From Bacillota bacterium (GTDB lineage Bacteria > Bacillota > Clostridia > Lachnospirales > Lachnospiraceae), in assembly GCA_023407575.1 (NCBI GenBank), contig JAEYLX010000069.1, positions 124,001 through 188,000 of the forward strand: DNA of 64,000 nt, read 5' to 3'. A program made the translations under genes and the position numbers. The notes below the pieces were generated by a model. The model searched no databases, was not told where the DNA came from, and worked only from the letters and a program-made list of their open reading frames with translations. Shown one piece after another: positions 43,426 to 51,494 of this stretch; position 1 is the stretch's first letter; each line of letters begins with the position of its first letter.

Positions 43426-43827
43426 ATGAATAAAGTTTATAAAGTTATGTGCATTGCACTTGGATTTATATCTCTATCGCTAGGAGTTATTGGTGTTGTA
43501 CTTCCAATCTTACCAACGACACCGTTTTTACTACTTGCTTCCTTCTTTTTTGCCAGAGGTTCTGAGAGGTTTCATAAATGGTTCATGGGGACAAGTCTTT
43601 ACAAGCGATATATTAAGGATTTTATTGAAACCAGAAGTATGACCAGAAAAAACAAGATTAAGACTTTAACGATGTCCACGTCACTGCTTATTCTGGCAAT
43701 CTTTCTAGTACCTAATATCTATGCTAGGATATTCATAGGAGTAGTTATGGTTATTAAGTACTGGTATTTCTTTTTTAGAATTAAAGAGAGACCTATTGAA
43801 CGAGCTCCTGATATGTCTGATCTATAA
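43426..43827 (+). CDS. YbaN/DUF454 family inner-membrane protein
   Basis: 133 residues. The signature LGFISLSLGVIGVVLPILPTTPFLLLASFFFARGSERFHKWF defines DUF454, a small multi-span membrane family of unknown function. Further membrane segments lie at LLILAIFLVPNIYARIFIGVVMVI. GAGGATTAATAAGT before ATG. The last 35 nt overlap the 3' end of convergent aroE. Confidence 0.88.
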   Translation: MNKVYKVMCIALGFISLSLGVIGVVLPILPTTPFLLLASFFFARGSERFHKWFMGTSLYKRYIKDFIETRSMTRKNKIKTLTMSTSLLILAIFLVPNIYARIFIGVVMVIKYWYFFFRIKERPIERAPDMSDL

Positions 43828-44584
43828 GTTGATCATCAATTGTAATGTTCAGGAAATATTCAATTGCTTGTTTTGCTTGTGCCACCAGCATCTCCAGACC
43901 AGTAACTGCTTGGATACCTAAGGATTCTGCTTGAAGGGTCAGCTTCGTTCTTCTAGGATTAAAGATGGCATCTACTACAGCTTCGCATTTTCTAAAGGTA
44001 CTTAAATCCAAAGGTGAAGCATCAATATTGGGGTACATCCCAAGCGGGGTTGTATTGACAATAACTTCTGCATCTGAATGTTTGTTATAGCAGGTATGAT
44101 AATCAATTGTCTCATTGTAATTCGTATTGATATCCGCAGCAAAATCAGCCAAAGCGCCACTACGGCTAACCACAAGTATTTTCTTTGCACCCATATGTTT
44201 TAAAACTGCCTGTACTGTTTGAGAGGTTCCGCCTCCGCCCAGTACCAGGCATTTTTTATTTTGTATCTCAATTTGATTATGCCTTAACATATACATAAAG
44301 CCATAGAAATCAGTATTGTATCCAATATAATGGCCGTTCTTATTTACAATGGTATTCACTGCACCAATTTCCTTTGCAAGTGGATGTAATTCGTCTAAAT
44401 AAGGTATCACAGCCTTCTTATAAGGAATGGTTACATTGATTGCGGTAAATTCCTTTTTCTCCATGAAAATAGAAAACTCTTCCTTGGATAGGGGGATTAA
44501 GTCGTAGGTGTAGCTTGCTAACTTTTCATGTATTATCTTCGAATAACTATGTCCTAATTTTTCTCCAATTAATCCGTATCTCAT
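43793..44584 (-). CDS. aroE: Shikimate dehydrogenase
   Basis: 263 residues. The N-terminal substrate site LGHSYSKIIHEKL, catalytic Lys in VTIPYKKAV, NTIV, the NADP Rossmann motif LVLGGGGTSQTVQA and VVSRSG, and the end GLEMLVAQAKQAIEYF are present. Reduces 3-dehydroshikimate to shikimate. The frame is open to 44740, but the ATG at 44584 follows GGAGAAAAGG and starts MRYGLIGEKLGHS, as in the family. It is away from aroK/aroQ, which lie 16 kb upstream. Convergent and overlapping with the DUF454 gene. Confidence 0.95.
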   Translation of the reverse strand: MRYGLIGEKLGHSYSKIIHEKLASYTYDLIPLSKEEFSIFMEKKEFTAINVTIPYKKAVIPYLDELHPLAKEIGAVNTIVNKNGHYIGYNTDFYGFMYMLRHNQIEIQNKKCLVLGGGGTSQTVQAVLKHMGAKKILVVSRSGALADFAADINTNYNETIDYHTCYNKHSDAEVIVNTTPLGMYPNIDASPLDLSTFRKCEAVVDAIFNPRRTKLTLQAESLGIQAVTGLEMLVAQAKQAIEYFLNITIDDQLIDQTYQELVQ

Positions 44585-44769
44585 CCTTTTCTCCAATCTG
44601 AACGGTAACACAATTTTATTAATAATCAGAATAATATAAGAGTACTTTTTTTGCAATTTATTTCTTATTTGTTTCGGAATATTTTCTGTAATAGGGAATA
44701 TATTGTTCTGTAATAAGAAATAGCTGCCTTTTGGGAACAAGCATTGGCAAGTCTGGTTAGGGGGAACTC

Positions 44770-45732
44770 ATGAGCACGAAAGACGAGCTGTTAAAAGTGT
44801 TGTCGCTCAAACTAAGGACAATCATGGGAAAGTTAACCCTTGATTATGACAAACTTCAGGAGATAAGACTTCGAATGAATGCGCCTTTACTTATCATTTA
44901 TGCAAATCAAGAGTCATTCATTACAGAGGATGCTAAGATATCGGATAATCCCAGGAAAGCTATTATAATCACAAAAAATGAAATTAAAGAAACAATGGAG
45001 TACATAAGCAATTATTCCCTCTATGCCTTTGAGGATGAAATCAGACAAGGCTTTATTACAATTAATGGGGGACATCGTATTGGCATCGCAGGAAAGACCA
45101 TAATGGAGGATGATGTTATTAAAGGAATGAAACATATTTCCTTTATTAATATTCGTCTGGCTCATCAAGTAAAGGGTTGTGCAAATCCAGTGCTACCTTA
45201 TTTATTTAATGAACAAGCTTCAGGAATATTTCATACGCTTATTATTTCACCACCAAGATGTGGTAAGACAACCTTACTTCGGGATATTATTCGACAGCTT
45301 TCCGACGGCAGCAGTCATCATCCTGGAATGAGTATCGGTGTAGTGGATGAACGTTCTGAAATTGGAGCCTGTTATATGGGGACCCCGCAAAATGAACTGG
45401 GTATGCGCACTGATATTCTGGATTGTTGCCCAAAGGCAAAAGGGATGATGATGTTAATTCGGTCTATGTCTCCGCAGATAATTGCAGTGGACGAAATTGG
45501 GTCAAAGGAAGATATGGATGCTATCGATTATGTTATTGGATGTGGATGTAAGTTAATCGCGACAGTACATGGCAGTTCAATTGAAGACATTAAGAATAAA
45601 CCCATATTAGGAGAACTTGTGAAAAAACAGCTATTTGAACGCTATATTATTCTTAGCAATATAAAAGGTGTAGGTCACCTGGAGGAGATTTACGATACGG
45701 AAGGAAGAAGGTTATATACAACAGTAAATTAA
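44770..45732 (+). CDS. spoIIIAA: Stage III sporulation protein AA (ATPase)
   Basis: 320-residue secretion-type ATPase. Walker A SPPRCGKTTLLRD (~161) and Walker B MIAVDEIG-like LIRSMSPQIIAVDEIG, with GVVDERSEIGA. It is related to type II/IV secretion ATPases and powers the channel linking mother cell and forespore. First gene of the eight-gene spoIIIA operon; ATG after AGGGGGAACTC. Confidence 0.96.
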   Translation: MSTKDELLKVLSLKLRTIMGKLTLDYDKLQEIRLRMNAPLLIIYANQESFITEDAKISDNPRKAIIITKNEIKETMEYISNYSLYAFEDEIRQGFITINGGHRIGIAGKTIMEDDVIKGMKHISFINIRLAHQVKGCANPVLPYLFNEQASGIFHTLIISPPRCGKTTLLRDIIRQLSDGSSHHPGMSIGVVDERSEIGACYMGTPQNELGMRTDILDCCPKAKGMMMLIRSMSPQIIAVDEIGSKEDMDAIDYVIGCGCKLIATVHGSSIEDIKNKPILGELVKKQLFERYIILSNIKGVGHLEEIYDTEGRRLYTTVN

Positions 45733-45759
45733 TAATGAGAGAAAGGAGGACAAACTGCT

Positions 45760-46284
45760 ATGGGTTTAATGAAAATCATTGGATGCATCATGGTGATCCT
45801 ATCCTCTGCAGGAATGGGATTTTACTTAAGCAATGAAATGCGATGCAGAATTGCGGATTTAAAAGAATTGAAGAAGATTATTGGGTTACTTAAGGGAGAT
45901 ATTCGTTATGGTAATACACCTTTGCCCGAAGCGATCCACGCGATACAAAGGAGGCATGAAGGTAATTATAAAGTGTTCTTAAAACATGTTAGTACAAAAT
46001 TAAATGAATTATCAGGACAGACTTTCACGGAAATCTGGAAAGCTGAAACGGAGACTGGTCTGGCGGATACCTCGCTATCAAAGAAGGACAAGTTGCAGCT
46101 AAGTGCTTTTGGAGAAAATCTGGGTTATCTGGATAAAGAGATGCAAATGAACACCTTTGAATTGTATTTGTCACAATTGGAAGAGACAATTCTTGATTTA
46201 TCAAAAACAGTGAAAGAAAAAACCTATATGTTTAACACCTTAGGAATTATGGCTGGTATTTTTATAACGATAATAATGGTTTGA
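45760..46284 (+). CDS. spoIIIAB: Stage III sporulation protein AB
   Basis: 174 residues with a hydrophobic N-terminus (IIGCIMVILSSAGMGFYLS) and C-terminal membrane segment (FNTLGIMAGIFITIIMV); the middle is helical with RIADLKELKKIIGLLKGDIRYG, the family signature. Resembles GspF-type secretion platform proteins. AAGGAGGACAAACTGCT before ATG. Confidence 0.95.
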   Translation: MGLMKIIGCIMVILSSAGMGFYLSNEMRCRIADLKELKKIIGLLKGDIRYGNTPLPEAIHAIQRRHEGNYKVFLKHVSTKLNELSGQTFTEIWKAETETGLADTSLSKKDKLQLSAFGENLGYLDKEMQMNTFELYLSQLEETILDLSKTVKEKTYMFNTLGIMAGIFITIIMV

Positions 46285-46314
46285 AATAGAATTACTTAAG
46301 AAGGACTTAAAACC

Positions 46315-46343
46315 GTTTACGACGGTAAACCGTTTTTAACGGT
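46315..46343 (+). other. Overlapping small hairpins before spoIIIAC
   Basis: GTTTAC-gacg-GTAAAC (46315-46330) and ACCGTT-ttt-AACGGT (46329-46343) are perfect 6-bp stems that share two bases, so they exclude each other. The second ends 1 nt before the GGGAGG ribosome site of spoIIIAC. They may tune translation or stabilise the transcript. Confidence 0.45.
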
Positions 46344-46355
46344 AGGGAGGTTAAT

Positions 46356-46553
46356 ATGGACGCTTTTATAATTTTGAAAATCGCATTACTTGGGTTAATC
46401 ATTTCAATTTTAAACCAGATATTAAAGCAGTCTGGCAGGGATGAACTTGCATTTATGTCAAGCCTGGCAGGAATCGTTGTAGTTCTTTTTTGGTTGCTTC
46501 CACACATTCAGGATTTGTTTATGACCATTCAGCAATTGTTTAATATGGTCTAG
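46356..46553 (+). CDS. spoIIIAC: Stage III sporulation protein AC
   Basis: 65 residues with two membrane segments (IILKIALLGLIISILNQIL and FMSSLAGIVVVLFWLLPHI), standard size for SpoIIIAC. GGGAGGTTAAT before ATG. Operon position 3. Confidence 0.94.
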   Translation: MDAFIILKIALLGLIISILNQILKQSGRDELAFMSSLAGIVVVLFWLLPHIQDLFMTIQQLFNMV

Positions 46554-46637
46554 CATTACGCCAAAGAAAGATGGGACGCTTGGACAGGAGAATGCCTAAG
46601 ATACTTTTACCGACTATGGCGGTGGAAGGGGGATAAT

Positions 46638-47021
46638 ATGATACGAATTGCAGTAGTTGGACTAGCTACCGTTATGCTTGCCATTTTGCTGAAGAAGACA
46701 AAAGAAGAATATTCTTTATATCTTAGTATTGCAGCATGTTTTTTTATTCTGATATGGGGAATTGGGAAATTGGAGGTTATACTTGACACAATCAATCGCC
46801 TACAGAGCTACATTAAACTGAATAAGGCGTACGTAGGTATTTTAATAAAAATTATAGGTATCACTTATGTTACAGAAATTGCTTCCTCCCTATGTAAGGA
46901 CTCAGGATATCATGCAATCGGTGACCAAATTGAACTGGTAGGTAAGCTTTCCATTTTAGCAATCAGTATGCCAATCCTATTAGCTATCCTTGATACCATC
47001 AACAGCTTTTTGGAGGTATAA
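46638..47021 (+). CDS. spoIIIAD: Stage III sporulation protein AD
   Basis: 127 residues with several membrane segments, including LYLSIAACFFILIWGIGKLEVI and the family stretch GITYVTEIASSLCKDSGYHAIG. Normal length. The ATG at 46638 follows AAGGGGGATAAT and is 84 nt from spoIIIAC. Confidence 0.95.
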   Translation: MIRIAVVGLATVMLAILLKKTKEEYSLYLSIAACFFILIWGIGKLEVILDTINRLQSYIKLNKAYVGILIKIIGITYVTEIASSLCKDSGYHAIGDQIELVGKLSILAISMPILLAILDTINSFLEV

Positions 47022-47024
47022 AGT

Positions 47025-48185
47025 ATGATAAATAGAAGAGGATGGAAGAAATATTTACATAGATTTCGATTGTTTCTCGGTGTGTTTTTATTTTTTACGA
47101 TTTTTTTTCCTGTACAAAAGGTACAAGCCTCGAATGGGTTACCAGAGGACATAAACTACGATGAAATTCAAGAGGTAATAGATGATGTTTTAGGAAATGG
47201 AACAGATTTTAGTTTTAGTTCTTATATAAATAAGCTGACAAATCAGGAAGAGACATTCTCCTTTTCTGGAATTGCAAATCAGCTGTTAAATTCAGTCAAA
47301 GGAGAGATTGGTGAGAACTTATCTACACTAGGGAATCTAATAACCATATCCTTAATAGCGGCTTTGTTCACAAATTTTTCGATGGCTTTTAAGAATAATA
47401 ATGTATCAGAAACAGGTTTTTATGTCACGTACTTACTTATGTTTGGATTACTGATAAGCTCCTTTGTAATAGCTTCAAGAATAGCTACCACCACAATAGC
47501 CGCTGTACTGGATTTTATGAAGGCGCTAGTCCCCACTTATTTGATGTCAGTTGCTTTCTGCACTGGGACAACGACTTCACTTGTATACTATGAAGCAGCG
47601 CTTGGATTAATCACATTGGTCGACTTTGCATTAATTAAAATAGTGATTCCAATGATAAACTTCTATCTGATTATTGTACTGGCGAATAACTTATCAAAAG
47701 AGGACATGCTCTCAAGGCTGGCAGATCTTATTCTAACGGCAATCAGTTGGATATTAAAAAGTCTTTTGGCTTTAGTGATTGGCTTTAGTGCAATTAAAGG
47801 ATTAATCGTTCCAGTTGCAGATCATGTAAAGCGCACAGCTTTATATAAGGCTTCAGAAGCAATTCCAGGAATCGGAGATGCGCTGGGGGGAGTAACAGAA
47901 ACACTGCTTGGAGCAGGTGTTCTTTTGAAAAATGCGATTGGCGTCACTGGTTTAATTGTAATATTAACTATTTGTGCAGTGCCTGCAATTAAATTGCTGA
48001 TTATAACCGCAGTTTATAAGGTGGGAGGTGCAGCCTTACAACCTATATCCGATAAACGTTTCATTGAATGTATCGGTGCAGCTGCCAAATCAGCAGGATT
48101 ATTGCTGCAAACAGTATTTGTAGGGGCAGTATTATTCTTGCTGGCGATTACAATTGTTGCGGTAACTACGGGCAGTGTAACTTAG
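47025..48185 (+). CDS. spoIIIAE: Stage III sporulation protein AE
   Basis: 386 residues: signal-like N-terminus (LFLGVFLFFTIFFPVQKVQA), a short extracytoplasmic segment, then multiple membrane spans (YVTYLLMFGLLISSFVIASRI; LVDFALIKIVIPMINFYLIIVLA; ILKSLLALVIGFSAIKGLIVPV; LLLQTVFVGAVLFLLAITIVAV). The conserved FMKALVPTYLMSVAFCTG is present. Three nt after spoIIIAD. Confidence 0.95.
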   Translation: MINRRGWKKYLHRFRLFLGVFLFFTIFFPVQKVQASNGLPEDINYDEIQEVIDDVLGNGTDFSFSSYINKLTNQEETFSFSGIANQLLNSVKGEIGENLSTLGNLITISLIAALFTNFSMAFKNNNVSETGFYVTYLLMFGLLISSFVIASRIATTTIAAVLDFMKALVPTYLMSVAFCTGTTTSLVYYEAALGLITLVDFALIKIVIPMINFYLIIVLANNLSKEDMLSRLADLILTAISWILKSLLALVIGFSAIKGLIVPVADHVKRTALYKASEAIPGIGDALGGVTETLLGAGVLLKNAIGVTGLIVILTICAVPAIKLLIITAVYKVGGAALQPISDKRFIECIGAAAKSAGLLLQTVFVGAVLFLLAITIVAVTTGSVT

Positions 48186-48256
48186 GAAATTTTCTCCCAC
48201 TAATGGCTTCTTTCATCACATTTGATTGTGATATGGTAGCAGACAGGAGGTAGTAA

Positions 48257-48880
48257 ATGGAAGAAATATATTCATGGATTAGAAATATAGTAATTTACTT
48301 ATTAATTAATACGATTATTATGAATTTACTTGGCAATAAAAGCTATAAAAAGTACGTTAGCATTGTGTCAGGTATGATTTTGGTTTTAATCGTCATGTCG
48401 CCTCTCATTAAGTTAATGAAACTTGAAGAGAATCTAGATTATTTTTTGCAAGCAAATGATTTTGCAGTAGAGACATCCGACTTTAAAAGTGACTTAAATA
48501 GAATGGAAGAGGCGCAAGTGGGTGCAATTTTTGCTGAATACAAAGAGAAAATTCTTAAACAAGTGAAAGAAATACTGCTTAAAGAAAAGGTTTATATAAA
48601 AAACTTTGATATTACTTTTGACTATGACAATGAAAGTACAACCTTTGGAGAAATTCTAAGAATGGATATTACTGCAAAACTTAAGAAGGATGAAGTGGAG
48701 GAGCAAGCGGAGATCCTTTCCATTGATGCCATTGAGATTGAGCGTATCATCTTTGGTGAAGAAAATAATTCACAGCAAGAGGAGATACCCTCACCGCTGG
48801 AAATTGAGCTTAAGACAGAGCTTTCTGACTTCTATAATATAGAACCTGGTAATATAAATATTAGTATACAGGGAGGATGA
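48257..48880 (+). CDS. spoIIIAF: Stage III sporulation protein AF
   Basis: 207 residues. Two N-terminal membrane segments (IVIYLLINTIIMNLLG; YVSIVSGMILVLIVMSPLIKLM) and a soluble C-terminal domain. The conserved NKSYKKYVSIVSGMILVLIVMSPL is typical. AGGAGGTAGTAA before ATG; ends 1 nt before spoIIIAG. Confidence 0.93.
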   Translation: MEEIYSWIRNIVIYLLINTIIMNLLGNKSYKKYVSIVSGMILVLIVMSPLIKLMKLEENLDYFLQANDFAVETSDFKSDLNRMEEAQVGAIFAEYKEKILKQVKEILLKEKVYIKNFDITFDYDNESTTFGEILRMDITAKLKKDEVEEQAEILSIDAIEIERIIFGEENNSQQEEIPSPLEIELKTELSDFYNIEPGNINISIQGG

Positions 48881-48881
48881 C

Positions 48882-49478
48882 ATGGAAAAGAAAAAACTTT
48901 CCCTGAAGGACATTGGTCCAAGTAAAATTATATTGCTGTTTGCAGCAGGGATTTTAATCATTTTTTTATCAGTACCGGACCTTTTTGGCACAAAAAAAGT
49001 ATCGGATAGTACCACTGAGGACAAAAGTTCTAAGAATGTGCAAAATGATACGAATACGACAAGCTATGATACGAATACCTATATAACAGAAATGGAAACC
49101 AAACTGGAAAATATCTTAAAAAAAGTATCCGGTATCGGGGATGTTGAGGTGATGATAACTTTGAAAGCCTCAGGCGAGCAGGTTCCATTAAAAGATAATC
49201 CTTCTACGCAGGAGAGCTTAAACGAAGTTGATGGGGAGGGCGGAAGCAGAACAAATAATAGTTTGACTCGGGAAGAGGATACCGTTCTGGTTACGAACGA
49301 GAATGGGGATTCTGTACCTTACATAATACAAGAGTATGAACCTCAAATCCAAGGTGTTGTTGTGATAGCCGAAGGTGGTGACAATGCTGAAGTTGTAATG
49401 AACATTATTAAAGCAGCAGAGGTATTATTTGATGTACCAGCGCATAAAGTTAAAGTGATGAAGATGGGTAACGGATAA
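48882..49478 (+). CDS. spoIIIAG: Stage III sporulation protein AG (channel ring)
   Basis: 198 residues: one N-terminal membrane segment (IILLFAAGILIIFLSVPDLF), a low-complexity Asn/Asp/Thr linker, then the ring-building domain starting at KLENILKKVSGIGDVEVMITL with GVVVIAEGGDNAEVV. Homologues form large oligomeric rings in the intermembrane space. GGGAGGATGAC before ATG. Confidence 0.95.
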   Translation: MEKKKLSLKDIGPSKIILLFAAGILIIFLSVPDLFGTKKVSDSTTEDKSSKNVQNDTNTTSYDTNTYITEMETKLENILKKVSGIGDVEVMITLKASGEQVPLKDNPSTQESLNEVDGEGGSRTNNSLTREEDTVLVTNENGDSVPYIIQEYEPQIQGVVVIAEGGDNAEVVMNIIKAAEVLFDVPAHKVKVMKMGNG

Positions 49479-49497
49479 AAATTGCAGGAGGTCTAAA

Positions 49498-50292
49498 ATG
49501 AAGAATATATTCAAAAAAAATCATATCATAATTACCGCGCTAATGATTATGATCGTAATCGCTGGATATTTAAGTTTTACACGAGAAGATACTACGGATG
49601 ATTTATCAGTAGCTGGAACAGATGGAATCGTTAACGATGACCTTGCAATGGCAGATGATGATCTGGATATTGCAGCAAATACAGAAGATTTAAGTGCTGA
49701 TGCCTTAGATGAAGATGCTTCCTTAGTAGGAACTGATGAAGATGCTGCTTTAGCAGAAACGGATGGAGATAAAAGTGTTGTTGCAGATACAGAAGATGCG
49801 GCTGATGTAGCTGATATTTCTGATGAAGATATCCTCGCACAGGATGATCCACAGGATGTGGCAGACAACGGTGAACTTGATCTGGAAGACGGCGTACCTG
49901 GTGAAGCAGTTCTTGCTAGTACAGTTCTTGATTCAGGCTTCTTTATTTCTAGTAAAGTAGAACGTGAACAACTAAGATCAGAGAATAAAGCAATCTATAT
50001 GGAATTAATTCAAAGCCCTGATATTTCTGAAGAGTCAAAGCAAAAAGCGATTGATGGAATGCTTCAATTAACCTTAAATAAGGATAAAGAATTTGCTGCT
50101 GAAAATCTTCTTATGGCAAAAGGTATGGGTGAAAGTGTAGTAACTATTCTAAATGATAAAGTAAGCGTAGTTATAAATTCAGCACAGCCGCTAACTGACC
50201 AGGAACTTGCAATCATTGAAGATGTTGTTAAGAGTGAAACAGAAGTAGCTGTTGATAAAATAAAAATTACAACTGTTGTTATTAATGATTAA
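49498..50292 (+). CDS. spoIIIAH: Stage III sporulation protein AH, with long acidic linker
   Basis: 264 residues, longer than the ~218-residue B. subtilis protein. One N-terminal membrane segment (HIIITALMIMIVIAGYLSF), then about 105 residues (~30-137) that are almost all Asp, Ala, Glu, Ser, Thr and Leu with no Lys apart from one, then the conserved EscJ/PrgK-like ring domain (FFISSKVEREQLRSENKAIY ... VVINSAQPLTDQEL). It pairs with SpoIIQ across the septum in model species. The acidic linker is unusual and encoded by repetitive GAT/GCA-type codons. Last gene of the operon. Confidence 0.94.
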   Translation: MKNIFKKNHIIITALMIMIVIAGYLSFTREDTTDDLSVAGTDGIVNDDLAMADDDLDIAANTEDLSADALDEDASLVGTDEDAALAETDGDKSVVADTEDAADVADISDEDILAQDDPQDVADNGELDLEDGVPGEAVLASTVLDSGFFISSKVEREQLRSENKAIYMELIQSPDISEESKQKAIDGMLQLTLNKDKEFAAENLLMAKGMGESVVTILNDKVSVVINSAQPLTDQELAIIEDVVKSETEVAVDKIKITTVVIND

Positions 50293-50336
50293 TTGATGGA
50301 ACGATATAGCTGTCATTAGAAAAAATTTATTAGTAA

Positions 50337-50364
50337 TTGCAAAAACTCGGTTATTTGGTATAAT
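50337..50364 (+). promoter_or_regulatory. Promoter of the asp23-type gene
   Basis: TTGCAA (50337-50342), 16-nt spacer, perfect TATAAT (50359-50364), 88 nt before the start codon. Confidence 0.65.
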
Positions 50365-50452
50365 ACTATATAAAGAATAGAAATATAAAACATATTCAAT
50401 TCAATATTACAGGGCTTGCCGAATAACAATAGGAACTTAGGAGGTAATCATT

Positions 50453-50839
50453 ATGAATAAGGAACCTGAGATTAGAAACACATATAAAATACATGAAAAT
50501 GGTAAAGTAGGAGAAGTGCAGATCGCGGATGAAGTTGTTGCAGCAATTGCTGGTTTAGCAGCGAATGAAGTGAAAGGCGTTTCGACACCAGCTGGCAACG
50601 TCACAAGTGATCTTGCCGGAAAACTGGGAAAGAAGAATTTATCCAAAGGCGTTAAGGTTCTTGTTAACCCTGATGCTGTGTCGGTTGATATGGCACTGAT
50701 GTTGGATTATGGATTTGGAATTCCTGAAACAGCTAAACAAGTACAGGAAAAGGTTAAGTTAGCGATAGAGAATATGACTGGATTACAGGTCAAAGAAGTT
50801 AACATCCGTATTGCCGGAGTTAATATCGTAAAAGCGTAA
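50453..50839 (+). CDS. Asp23/Gls24 family envelope-stress protein
   Basis: 128 residues. NGKVGEVQIADEVVAAIAGLAANEVKGV and VNIRIAGVNIVKA are the Asp23 family signatures. YqhY-type member. Membrane-proximal protein linked to cell-envelope and lipid homeostasis in Firmicutes. Own promoter upstream, terminator downstream; it precedes nusB as in related genomes. TTAGGAGGTAATCATT before ATG. Confidence 0.93.
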   Translation: MNKEPEIRNTYKIHENGKVGEVQIADEVVAAIAGLAANEVKGVSTPAGNVTSDLAGKLGKKNLSKGVKVLVNPDAVSVDMALMLDYGFGIPETAKQVQEKVKLAIENMTGLQVKEVNIRIAGVNIVKA

Positions 50840-50850
50840 ACAATTCCCTA

Positions 50851-50886
50851 ACAACCCTTAGATGTTAAGCTAAGGGTTGTTTATTC
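50851..50886 (+). terminator. Terminator after asp23-type gene
   Basis: Perfect 11-bp stem ACAACCCTTAG (50851-50861) with CTAAGGGTTGT (50870-50880), then TTATTC. The tail is short, so read-through to nusB is possible. Confidence 0.75.
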
Positions 50887-51052
50887 GTAACTAACTATTC
50901 AGAATCCCGAGAATCACGCAGTGGATTCGAGTATGACAGCGCCAAAATGGATGTATTTTATCCGTTTTGTGTGCATAAGGCATCGTAAGATGCCCTGTAA
51001 CTGTGAAGGGACTGAACAGTTACGTTTATTCGTGTGTAGGAGGAACCGTACG

Positions 51053-51448
51053 GTGACAAGAAGAGAGAAAAGAGAGCACATATTCCTTATGCTGTTCCGC
51101 AAGGATTTTCATGAGGTAACTGAATTAAATGAACAAATGGAACTGTATATAGCAGAGTTGGAGCAGCCTTCACTCGAAGAGTATGCTTATCTTACCTCAA
51201 GAATTCAATCAATTGTTGAAAAGTTAGGTGAAATAGATCAGATTTTATCTGAGGCATCCAGTGGTTGGAAATTAAATCGTATGAGCAAGGTGGATCTTAC
51301 TATTTTAAGATTGGCTATCTATGAGATACGTTTTGATGATGACATTCCGGTTAAAGTTGCAATCAATGAGGCGGTTGAAATTGCTAAGACCTTTGGCGGA
51401 GATGATTCTCCTGGTTTTATCAATGGAATACTTGCAAAATTAGCATAA
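51053..51448 (+). CDS. nusB: Transcription antitermination factor NusB
   Basis: 131 residues. VTRREKREHIFLMLFRKDF at the start and MSKVDLTILRLAIYEIRFDDDIPVKVAINEAVEIAK with GFINGILAKLA at the end are NusB signatures. Acts with NusE in rRNA antitermination. The GTG at 51053 lies 9 nt after TAGGAGG; the frame is open to 50921, but those residues are Arg/Cys-rich and unlike NusB. First gene of the conserved nusB-to-argR group. Confidence 0.93.
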   Translation: MTRREKREHIFLMLFRKDFHEVTELNEQMELYIAELEQPSLEEYAYLTSRIQSIVEKLGEIDQILSEASSGWKLNRMSKVDLTILRLAIYEIRFDDDIPVKVAINEAVEIAKTFGGDDSPGFINGILAKLA

Positions 51449-51494
51449 GTTTAGACCTAAAGTTTACAGGTACCCCGAAAGGTATGGTGGTTCT

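Noticed and set aside
48068..48253. 61-residue frame overlapping the end of spoIIIAE
   Set aside because: Different-frame shadow of spoIIIAE without its own ribosome site.
49521..49868. 115-residue minus-strand Ser-rich frame in spoIIIAH
   Set aside because: Antisense shadow produced by the repetitive acidic codons of SpoIIIAH.
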